A DNA stretch of 64,000 bases from an uncultured Flavobacteriaceae bacterium (lineage in GTDB: Bacteria; Bacteroidota; Bacteroidia; Flavobacteriales; Flavobacteriaceae). A program made the position numbers and the translations under genes. The stretch lies in the NCBI GenBank assembly GCA_947494715.1, contig CANLWG010000011.1, positions 62,001-126,000 of the forward strand, read 5' to 3'. Below, one piece after another: positions 54,163 to 62,098 of the stretch (positions are counted from its first letter, which is position 1; each line of letters starts with the position of its first letter). The notes beneath the pieces are model-generated. The model did not search any database. It worked only from the letters and a program-made list of their open reading frames with translations, and had not been told where the DNA came from.

Positions 54163-55371
54163 ATGGCTGAAAAAAAATCAAAGAACTTTTTGAGACTCAT
54201 AGGCCCAGGGTTTATAACCGCGGCGCTGGTACTAGGCCCCGGCAGTTTGGCTGTAGCCTCCAAAATAGGAGCCAACTATGAATTTCGACTACTTTGGATA
54301 GTACCGATCTGTGTCTTGTTTATGGCAGCCTTTACGATGGTTTCTACCCGAATTGGACTCTCTTCCAATCTCACATTGATTCAATTAATACGTAAAAAAT
54401 ACGGGAGTGCCGTATGCATTGTTATAGGAGTGGGGCTATTTGTGGTGGCCGCTTCCTTTCAGGCGGGCAATTCCATCGGTGCGGGTATGGTGTTTGGCGA
54501 GATGTTCCATTCCTCCTCCGTACCTTGGGTGATTCTCTTTTCTTTAACGGCCATTGTTCTACTGTTCTTTAAATCATTCTTTAAGATTTTGGAAAGGATT
54601 ATGATTGCCATGGTGGTCCTGATGCTGATTTCCTTTGTAATTACCTTGATTATCTCAAAACCCAATATTTCACTTTTGCTAGAGCAGTTTAATTTTAGCC
54701 TGCCCGGAGGTTCCGAATTTTTGGCCTTGGCCTTGGTAGCTTCCAGTTTTTCGGTGGCCGGGGCCTTTTATCAATCGTATCTGGTACAGGAAAAAGGGTG
54801 GGATACAAACAAATCAAAATCCCATGAACGAGAAAGCCTATCGGGCATATTAATTTTGGGTATCATAACGGCAACAGTTATGTTGGTAGGCGCATCCGTA
54901 CTGTTTCCCCAAGGAATACAAGTGAATTCGGCTACGGAGATGGGAAAGACATTGGAGCCGATTTTTGGTAGTTATGCAACGCTGATTTTTATGCTGGGCC
55001 TCTTCGCCGCTTCCTTTTCCTCATTAATAGGAAACGCTACCCTAGGTGGAGTTCTGTTGTCCGATGCATTGAATGTGGGAAGAAAATTGGAATCCCGTAA
55101 CGTACGCTACGTTATCATGTCGGTGATTTTTATCGGAGCAGTGGTAGCCATTATTTTTGGAAGCCTTCCCATAGAACTGATAGTAATGGCACAGGGATTT
55201 ACCATTATTGTTGGCCCCTTGATTGGGTTAATGCTCTATTTGATAGCAAGGGATAGTGCCAAAAAAAAGCAACTAAGGCTGGGCTTGCCATTGCAAACTG
55301 TGTTGATTTTCGGATTGATACTGCTATTAGTTTTGGCAGCGGCGAATGTCTACAATATATTTATCAAATAA
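54163..55371 (+). CDS. Nramp-like transporter lacking canonical metal ligands
   Basis: A 402-residue inner-membrane protein with about eleven helices and an Nramp-type LeuT fold; GPGFITAAL..GPGSLAVAS at residues 14-33 aligns with the usual GPGF..DPGN segment. The metal-binding Asp and Asn of DPGN are Gly25 and Ser28, and the TM6 MPH motif region reads SFSVAGAFYQS (residues 195-205), so the methionine is also absent. A transition-metal role is therefore doubtful. It precedes an SDR and a DapA-like gene, suggesting an organic or magnesium-like cargo. Confidence 0.82.
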   Translation: MAEKKSKNFLRLIGPGFITAALVLGPGSLAVASKIGANYEFRLLWIVPICVLFMAAFTMVSTRIGLSSNLTLIQLIRKKYGSAVCIVIGVGLFVVAASFQAGNSIGAGMVFGEMFHSSSVPWVILFSLTAIVLLFFKSFFKILERIMIAMVVLMLISFVITLIISKPNISLLLEQFNFSLPGGSEFLALALVASSFSVAGAFYQSYLVQEKGWDTNKSKSHERESLSGILILGIITATVMLVGASVLFPQGIQVNSATEMGKTLEPIFGSYATLIFMLGLFAASFSSLIGNATLGGVLLSDALNVGRKLESRNVRYVIMSVIFIGAVVAIIFGSLPIELIVMAQGFTIIVGPLIGLMLYLIARDSAKKKQLRLGLPLQTVLIFGLILLLVLAAANVYNIFIK

Positions 55372-55381
55372 ATTGGAAATA

Positions 55382-56401
55382 ATGATTGGAACGATTGCCG
55401 AACTGGAAGAAAAGCTCTCCCAACCCTCAACGCAACTTATTGCGGACATGGCTAAAATCGAGGGTGATATCATGATTCTGGGCCTGGGCGGCAAGATGGG
55501 TCCTACACTGGCAAAACTGGCCAAAAGAGCGATAGATGAGGCTGGTATTGATAAAAAAATAATAGGGGCCTCACGTTTTTCGAATAAAGGACTTTTTCAA
55601 GAACTTACGGATTTTGGTATCGATTGTATGCAGGTAGATTTGTTAGATGACAAAGCATTAATGAAGCTTCCCGATGCCAGAAATGTAATTTATATGGCCG
55701 GCAATAAATTCGGAACTGTGGGTAACGAACATTTTACCTGGGCAATGAACGCTTATTTACCGGGAAGAGTTTCGGAAAAATATAGAAACTCGAATATCGT
55801 GGTCTTCTCTACGGGAAATGTGTACCCTTTTATGCCCATAGATAGCGGAGGTGCCACCGAGGAGATTAAACCATCTCCCATTGGGGAATATGCTCAGTCC
55901 TGTTTAGGAAGGGAGCGCGTTTTTGAGCATTTTTCGGTTAAAAATGGGACTAAAATGCTACTATATCGTTTAAATTATGCTTTGGATTTACGGTATGGGG
56001 TCTTACTGGAAGTTGCAAAGGCGGTAGCGAGCCAAAACCCGATCGATTTAAGCATGGGGTTTGTAAATGTAATTTGGCAAGGTGATGCCAACGAATATGC
56101 CATTCGAAGTCTGTTGCATTGCGAATCTCCGGCCAAAAAACTGAACATTACCGGTCCGGAGATTGTAGCAGTGCAATGGCTGGCGGAGGAATTTGGAAAA
56201 TTATTGGACAAAACGCCTATTTTTGAAAACGGCCCAAACGAAACAGCACTTTTGAGCGATTCGGCCCAAGCGTATACATTATTTGGAAACCCTTCTGTTT
56301 CCTTGGAAGAAATGATACGGTGGACCGCCCATTGGATCAAGATCGAGGGTGAACAACTCGGTAAACCCACGCATTTTCAGGAACGTAAGGGTGATTTCTG
56401 A
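55382..56401 (+). CDS. Extended SDR / NAD-dependent epimerase-like protein with changed active site
   Basis: A 339-residue Rossmann protein of the extended SDR class. The nucleotide motif is GLGGKMGPTLAK near residue 40. The Ser/Thr region is FSTGNVYPF. The YxxxK motif reads Tyr170-Ala-Gln-Ser-Cys174, so the catalytic lysine is replaced by cysteine, and normal proton relay would fail. It may bind NAD without the typical epimerase chemistry. I start at ATG 55382, ten bases after the transporter; a start at 55346 would overlap it. Confidence 0.78.
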   Translation: MIGTIAELEEKLSQPSTQLIADMAKIEGDIMILGLGGKMGPTLAKLAKRAIDEAGIDKKIIGASRFSNKGLFQELTDFGIDCMQVDLLDDKALMKLPDARNVIYMAGNKFGTVGNEHFTWAMNAYLPGRVSEKYRNSNIVVFSTGNVYPFMPIDSGGATEEIKPSPIGEYAQSCLGRERVFEHFSVKNGTKMLLYRLNYALDLRYGVLLEVAKAVASQNPIDLSMGFVNVIWQGDANEYAIRSLLHCESPAKKLNITGPEIVAVQWLAEEFGKLLDKTPIFENGPNETALLSDSAQAYTLFGNPSVSLEEMIRWTAHWIKIEGEQLGKPTHFQERKGDF

Positions 56402-56423
56402 AAAAGGGATTCGAAAGGTTAAA

Positions 56424-57545
56424 ATGAATGAGTCAGGAGAAAATTCTAATCAGGACACATATGGAACACAAGAAATGAAAACCCTTAAACCCGAAATAAA
56501 AAAATTGCTCCATAAGGGTACGGTGATTCCTGCCCATCCCTTGGCACTGACTGAGGACCGCCAATTGGACGAAAGTAGGCAACGCTTATTGACCCGTTAT
56601 TATATGGCCTCGGGAGCTGGTGGTATTGCCATAGGGGTGCACACAACGCAATTTCAGATTCGGGACCCGAAAATAAACCTGTATCGCAAAGTCCTGCAAT
56701 TGGCCTTGGAAGAAATTGAAAGTGCCAGTTTGGATCGACCCTTTATCAAAGTGGCTGGTGTAAGCGGGGATACATCGCAAGCCATCCACGAGACAGAGAT
56801 TTGTGCAGAGCTTGATTATGACATTGTCCTGGTCAGCACCAATGGATTGGGAAGTTTTACGGAAGAAGCCCTTTTAAATCGTACCCGGAAAATTGCGGAG
56901 ATCATACCTGTTTTTGGGTTTTATTTACAGCCCGCTGTTGGCGGATGGGTTTTAAGCTATGATTTTTGGAGGGCTTTTTCTGAAATTGAAAATGTATATG
57001 CCATCAAAATGGCACCTTTTAACCGCTATCAAACTTTGGAGGTCGTCCGAGCGGTCTGTGCCTCATCCCGAAATAACGAAATCGCTTTGTACACGGGTAA
57101 CGATGACAATATCGTTGCGGATCTTTTGACTACCTATGAGGTACAGGTCAACGGAAAATCGATTAAAAAAGATATCGTGGGGGGACTTCTAGGTCATTGG
57201 GCGGTATGGACAAAAAAAGCGGTCGAACTATTGGATAGTGTGCACAACATCAAAAAATCTGGAACTACAATTCCTAAGGAACTGATGACGCTGAATATTG
57301 CGGTTACGGATACCAATGCGGCTTTTTTTGATGCGGCCAATGATTTTCATGGTTGTATCGCCGGTATTCATGAAGTACTTCGGAGGCAAGGCCTGTTAAA
57401 GGGGATTTGGTGCTTGGATGCCAAGGAAGGCCTGTCCAAAGGGCAAATGGATGAAATAAATCGGGTCTACAGGGAATACCCGGAATTGAACGATGATATA
57501 TTTGTAAAAAACAACATGCAACAATGGGAAGAAGGGTTGTATTAA
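56424..57545 (+). CDS. Dihydrodipicolinate synthase (DapA) family protein
   Basis: A 373-residue class I aldolase/lyase of the NAL/DapA superfamily, with a TIM barrel. The Schiff-base lysine is Lys195 in VYAIKMAPFN, and the tyrosine region is GFYLQPAVGG. An N-terminal GTVIPAHPLAL takes the place of the common GxxT entry. Extra length at both ends sets it apart from true DapA; a sugar-acid or keto-acid lyase is likelier. The ATG at 56424 is used; 56475 is also possible. It is part of the transporter-SDR-lyase trio. Confidence 0.82.
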   Translation: MNESGENSNQDTYGTQEMKTLKPEIKKLLHKGTVIPAHPLALTEDRQLDESRQRLLTRYYMASGAGGIAIGVHTTQFQIRDPKINLYRKVLQLALEEIESASLDRPFIKVAGVSGDTSQAIHETEICAELDYDIVLVSTNGLGSFTEEALLNRTRKIAEIIPVFGFYLQPAVGGWVLSYDFWRAFSEIENVYAIKMAPFNRYQTLEVVRAVCASSRNNEIALYTGNDDNIVADLLTTYEVQVNGKSIKKDIVGGLLGHWAVWTKKAVELLDSVHNIKKSGTTIPKELMTLNIAVTDTNAAFFDAANDFHGCIAGIHEVLRRQGLLKGIWCLDAKEGLSKGQMDEINRVYREYPELNDDIFVKNNMQQWEEGLY

Positions 57546-57595
57546 GCTTCTTTTATGTACCATATTTCTAATAAAAAATCAATACTTTTAACCAA

Positions 57596-58651
57596 ATGAA
57601 ATCAATGGACTTTACAATTAAAAACTTGGCCAAATTTATAGGTTTATCGATGATACTGGTCATAGGATTCTCCTCGTGTAAATCTGTAAGTTCGGTGTCC
57701 GATGAAGAGGAAAATAAGGCAGAAAAAACAGCACCTGCAAAACAAGAGAAGGTCTCTTTGGACTATACCGAAAAAATACCGGCTACTGAAATAGGCTTTG
57801 AAATGGTGTTGATTCCGGGTGGTGAATTTATGATGGGAAGTCCTGAATCCGAAGGAGAAAGAAAACCGCATGAAGGCCCTCAAAGAAAAGTCAAGATAGA
57901 TTCCATGTATATGGGAAAATATGAGCTCACCTGGGAGGTTTTTGAACTTTTTTTCAAACAGAACCAAGAGTTGTTCGTGAAATTGGACGATGACCGGGTT
58001 ATGAAAATAGATGCAATAACTAGACCTAGCCCCCCTTATGAAGACCCATCCTATGGTATGGGAAAGGACGGCTATCCCGCTGTAAGTATGTCTGCTTACT
58101 CGGCTTTGGTCTTCTGCAAGTGGTTAAGCGCAATAACCGGAAAGTTCTATCGCCTACCCACAGAAGCAGAATGGGAATATGCGACCCGAGCGGGAACAGA
58201 TTCCGCTTACAGCTTCGGGGATGGTACGGATGATATCGATGCCTATGCGGTATATTACAAAAACTCGAATAATCAATATGCCAAAGTAGGGAGTAAAAAA
58301 CCTAACCCATGGGGACTATATGATATGCACGGGAATGCTGCCGAGTGGACATTGGACGAATATAAGGAAGACACATATGCCACTTTGGACACGGACAACC
58401 CGTGGATGACCCCGATGGTTATCCACCCAAGAGTCTTTAGAGGAGGTTCGTGGGATGATGATGCGGATAAATTACGTTCTGCAAGTAGGTCGGCATCCAG
58501 TTTGAAATTACAGAAACGTGACCCCCAAATACCCAAAAGTTTTTGGTGGTTTACGGACAGTAATTATATAGGTATGCGTTTGGCAAGCCCAGCAAAACAA
58601 CCCACGCCGGAGGAGCAGAAAAAGTTCTGGCAAAGGGTGTTGGATGAATAG
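57596..58651 (+). CDS. SUMF1 (formylglycine-enzyme-like) lipoprotein
   Basis: A 351-residue lipoprotein (lipobox GFSSC, Cys28) with a SUMF1 domain: MVLIPGGEFMMGSPE, FYRLPTEAEWEYATRAGT, YDMHGNAAEWTLDEY, RGGSWDDDADKLRSASRS. The catalytic cysteines that convert sulfatase cysteine to formylglycine are absent in the last motif, so it is a binding or structural relative. It is like GldK in fold but not in position, lying within a carbohydrate-degradation neighbourhood. Confidence 0.85.
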   Translation: MKSMDFTIKNLAKFIGLSMILVIGFSSCKSVSSVSDEEENKAEKTAPAKQEKVSLDYTEKIPATEIGFEMVLIPGGEFMMGSPESEGERKPHEGPQRKVKIDSMYMGKYELTWEVFELFFKQNQELFVKLDDDRVMKIDAITRPSPPYEDPSYGMGKDGYPAVSMSAYSALVFCKWLSAITGKFYRLPTEAEWEYATRAGTDSAYSFGDGTDDIDAYAVYYKNSNNQYAKVGSKKPNPWGLYDMHGNAAEWTLDEYKEDTYATLDTDNPWMTPMVIHPRVFRGGSWDDDADKLRSASRSASSLKLQKRDPQIPKSFWWFTDSNYIGMRLASPAKQPTPEEQKKFWQRVLDE

Positions 58652-58763
58652 ATGTATTCCAAAAGAGAAAGTTTTCATTGGAATGCGAGATTGAACAAGG
58701 ATAATTGTAAATGAAGGGGTATCCGGTAAAATGGAACGACACTTACCACCCCACCCGTAAAAG

Positions 58764-60071
58764 ATGAAGAGCCCTAAGAAAACCACCCGTAGAACATTCG
58801 TAAAAACTTCGGCCAAAACGGCGGCAGCTAGTTTGGTTTTTGCCCAGCTCCCTGTTTTTTCCAGTGCCAATGTTTTGGGTCAAGATCGTATTAAATTGGG
58901 CCTGATAGGTTGTGGTGGAAGGGGCACAGGAGCTATCTTTCAGGCATTGACAGCTTCCAAATCCGTTCAACTGGTTGCCATGGGAGATGTTTTTCAGCAC
59001 GAAATGGATTCCAGTCTTCAACGGGTGTCCAAAGATTTTCCAGATCAGGTAGATGTACCAAAAGAACGACAGTTCTTAGGACTTAATGCATATAAGAATG
59101 TGATTGCTGAATGTGATGCGGTTATCTTGGCAACTCCACCGGGATTTCGCCCCGAGCATTTCGAGTATGCCGTGGCATCGGATAAACACATTTTTATGGA
59201 AAAACCCTTGGCGGTAGATTCCCCGGGGTATCGAAAAATAGTGGAAACAGGTAGATTGGCAGAGCAAAAAAACTTAAATGTGGTGGTAGGGCTGCAGTTT
59301 CGCTATGAAATTGCCATGAATGAAATGGTAAATAAGATTCACGATGGGGAACTTGGCGAAATTCTTTCCACGGATGTTTACTATAATGTGGGAAAGGCAA
59401 CGGTACATCCCAGAAAACCAGGCCAGACCGAATTGGAATATCAAATAAGCAATTGGCATTATTTCAATTGGCTATGGGGCGGACAATTGGCCGGACAAAC
59501 TATTCACCAGATAGATGTTATCAATTGGGTTAAAAAGGATTATCCCGTAAAGGCAAGTGGAATGGGAGGTAGGGCCATATTAAAAGGCCCTGACCACGGT
59601 GAGATTTTCGATCACCATTATGTGGAATTTGAATATGCCGATGGCACCAAACTTCATGTACAATGCCGTCAGATGGACAATTGCGATAACCGAATGGGTT
59701 TCAATATACAAGGTACGGTTGGCCGGGCAGATGAGCGTTTTCAATTTTTAAACAATGACGGAAATGTGCTTTGGCGATATCGTGATAGGGACGACCCTTC
59801 TTCCTCCCAAATAGAACAAGATGTGTTTATCGGTGCAATACAAGGTACACATCCCTATATTAATAATACCGAATATGGGGCAGAGAGTACCATGACCACT
59901 ATAATGGGCCGTATGGCTATTGAATCTGGCAAGGTCATTGCGTTGGATAAGGCAAAAGTGTCCAATTTGAATATAGTGCCCAGCCCGATTACTTGGGACA
60001 TGAAAATGCCCAATGCCCCTTTGGAAGACGGAAATTATAGTATTCCAGGACCAGGAAAGGAGGTTTTATGA
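58764..60071 (+). CDS. Tat-exported Gfo/Idh/MocA family oxidoreductase
   Basis: A 435-residue oxidoreductase with a twin-arginine signal (TRRTFVK, residues 8-14, then an alanine-rich hydrophobic stretch). The mature part has KLGLIGCGGRGTGA for nucleotide binding, FMEKPLAVD and GQTIHQIDVINW. Tat export implies folding with cofactor before crossing to the periplasm. Such proteins are common near PSD1-type genes and polysaccharide degradation genes. Substrate unknown. Confidence 0.88.
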   Translation: MKSPKKTTRRTFVKTSAKTAAASLVFAQLPVFSSANVLGQDRIKLGLIGCGGRGTGAIFQALTASKSVQLVAMGDVFQHEMDSSLQRVSKDFPDQVDVPKERQFLGLNAYKNVIAECDAVILATPPGFRPEHFEYAVASDKHIFMEKPLAVDSPGYRKIVETGRLAEQKNLNVVVGLQFRYEIAMNEMVNKIHDGELGEILSTDVYYNVGKATVHPRKPGQTELEYQISNWHYFNWLWGGQLAGQTIHQIDVINWVKKDYPVKASGMGGRAILKGPDHGEIFDHHYVEFEYADGTKLHVQCRQMDNCDNRMGFNIQGTVGRADERFQFLNNDGNVLWRYRDRDDPSSSQIEQDVFIGAIQGTHPYINNTEYGAESTMTTIMGRMAIESGKVIALDKAKVSNLNIVPSPITWDMKMPNAPLEDGNYSIPGPGKEVL

Positions 60072-60102
60072 TAGCGAATCAATACATTAAACTTACATAG
60101 CA

Positions 60103-60633
60103 ATGAAAAAAAATATTCTGACCTTATTTTTGGCAAGTATTACCTTCGCCGGTTTCTCTCAGGAAACCTATTCGCTTTCCTCCGAGAGCACCCTAACCAT
60201 CGATGGTACTTCTACACTTCATGATTGGACGGTTACGGCCAATACCATGGATGGCAAGCTAGTAGCTGAGGGTACTGCCCCAAAGGAAATAGATTTTGAA
60301 GTTCTGGTAACGGACATCAAAAGTGAGCGGGGCGCTACCATGGATAAAAAAACGCACAATGCCCTTAAAATGGAAGACCATCCCAAGGTTACATTTAAAC
60401 TCAAGGAGGTAAAAGGCAGTTCTTCAGTGGTGGGTACTTTGAACATTGCCGGGGCAGAAAAGGAGGTGGAAATCAAAACGGAAATGACAAATGCCAATGG
60501 TCAACTTAAAATAAAGGGTGAAAAACCTATAAAGCTTCAGGATTATGGTATGGAACCTCCTTCGGCAATGTTCGGGCAAATTGTGGTTGGGGATGATGTG
60601 GTGGTAAAGTTCGATTTGGTTTTTACAAAGTAA
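60103..60633 (+). CDS. YceI family exported lipid-binding protein
   Basis: A 176-residue protein with a cleaved signal (to about Ser18) and the YceI lipocalin-like fold: LTIDGTSTLHDWTV, NALKMEDHPKVTFKL and FGQIVVGDDVVVKF. YceI proteins bind isoprenoid chains in the periplasm. It lies 31 bp after the Tat-exported oxidoreductase and may be in its transcript. Confidence 0.88.
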   Translation: MKKNILTLFLASITFAGFSQETYSLSSESTLTIDGTSTLHDWTVTANTMDGKLVAEGTAPKEIDFEVLVTDIKSERGATMDKKTHNALKMEDHPKVTFKLKEVKGSSSVVGTLNIAGAEKEVEIKTEMTNANGQLKIKGEKPIKLQDYGMEPPSAMFGQIVVGDDVVVKFDLVFTK

Positions 60634-60728
60634 TTAAGTCTAAATTTTCCGATTCCATAAGGAAATATTATTACTATTGGGCGGCTATACAAATCGCTGA
60701 ACACTAATTTTTTATATTGAAAGCAGGG

Positions 60729-61919
60729 ATGGATGTACGTGAAAAAATCGAATCGCTTGCCCAAAAATTCGCCCCTGAATTTGTAGCTGTTAGGCGTCAC
60801 CTTCACCGAAACCCGGAACTATCTTTTCAAGAATATGATACATGCGCTTACATTGAAAAAAGACTACAGGCCATTGGAATAACCGATATCGCCTCGGTTG
60901 CAGAAACCGGTCTTTTGGCTACCATCGAGGGAAAGCAAAAGGGAGATACTGTTTTATTACGTGCGGATATGGATGCGTTGCCAATCCTTGAAAAAAACAA
61001 AGTACCCTATGCCTCTAAAAATGATGGGATAATGCATGCTTGTGGACATGATGCCCATAGTGCCTCGCTCTTGTTATGTGCTAAAATTTTATGGGAAATA
61101 AAAGAGGATTTAAACGGTAGTATTAAGCTGCTATTTCAACCTGGGGAGGAAGTTGTTCCAGGGGGAGCTTCTTTGGTTATGCAGGAAAAGGCATATCAGG
61201 ATTTAGGCGGCCTTCCCCATATTGGGCAACATGTGCAGCCAAACCTTCCGGTAGGCAAAGTGGGTTTCTGTTCTGGGAAGTTCATGGCCAGTATGGATGA
61301 ACTCTTTTTGACAATAAAAGGGAAAGGTGGTCATGGTGCCATGCCGGAAAGTTTAGTCGATCCGGTGCTAATTGCATCGCACATAATCGTAGCGGCACAG
61401 CAATTGGTAAGTCGCATGGCCTCCCCAAGAACACCTTCCGTATTATCATTTGGAAAAGTAATTGCGAACGGTGCTGTCAATATTGTCCCCGACGAGGTTC
61501 ACATTGAAGGTACTTTTCGAACCTTTGACAAGGCTTGGCGAAAAGATGCTTTGCAGAGACTTGAAAAATTAGTTACATCCATCGCAGAGGGTATGGGAGG
61601 TAGTTGCGAACTTAAAATTAATCATGGGTATCCCTATCTAATAAATGATGCCGTCCTGACCCGGGATATGAAATCCGCCGCCATTGAATATTTGGGTAGT
61701 AAAAATGTAGTTGACCTTGAACCTTGGATGGCCGCGGAAGACTTTGCCTACTATTCCCAAAAGAATCCCTCTTGTTTTTATTTGTTGGGGGTCGGGAATG
61801 AGCAAAAAGGAATCCAATCCGGTCTGCATACACCAACATTCGATATTGATGAAAACGCCTTGGAAATAGGAGGAGGATTGATGGCCTGGCTTGCCTTTAA
61901 AAATTTAGGTCATAGTTAA
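60729..61919 (+). CDS. M20 family amidohydrolase (N-acyl-L-amino acid amidohydrolase type)
   Basis: A 396-residue metallopeptidase of the M20D/HipO type that removes acyl groups from amino acids. Metal motifs are visible: LRADMDALPI, MHACGHDAH, PGEEVVPG for the catalytic Glu, and EPWMAAEDFAYY near the C-terminus. The lid domain has KGKGGHGAMPE. No signal peptide, so cytoplasmic. ATG 60729 is preferred to the TTG at 60717. Confidence 0.92.
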   Translation: MDVREKIESLAQKFAPEFVAVRRHLHRNPELSFQEYDTCAYIEKRLQAIGITDIASVAETGLLATIEGKQKGDTVLLRADMDALPILEKNKVPYASKNDGIMHACGHDAHSASLLLCAKILWEIKEDLNGSIKLLFQPGEEVVPGGASLVMQEKAYQDLGGLPHIGQHVQPNLPVGKVGFCSGKFMASMDELFLTIKGKGGHGAMPESLVDPVLIASHIIVAAQQLVSRMASPRTPSVLSFGKVIANGAVNIVPDEVHIEGTFRTFDKAWRKDALQRLEKLVTSIAEGMGGSCELKINHGYPYLINDAVLTRDMKSAAIEYLGSKNVVDLEPWMAAEDFAYYSQKNPSCFYLLGVGNEQKGIQSGLHTPTFDIDENALEIGGGLMAWLAFKNLGHS

Positions 61920-62098
61920 AATCCGGTATTTTGACCTAAATATTTGGACAACGATATCCAACTTCTTTATTTTTTACAAATAGGTTGGTTTTCTAACAAA
62001 AAATACCAACAATAGGCAATTTGCTATTTGTAGCAATACTTAGGAATTCACTAACTTTATGGATTCGCGATAGATAAAGGAAGCGGAAAAAAATTTCT

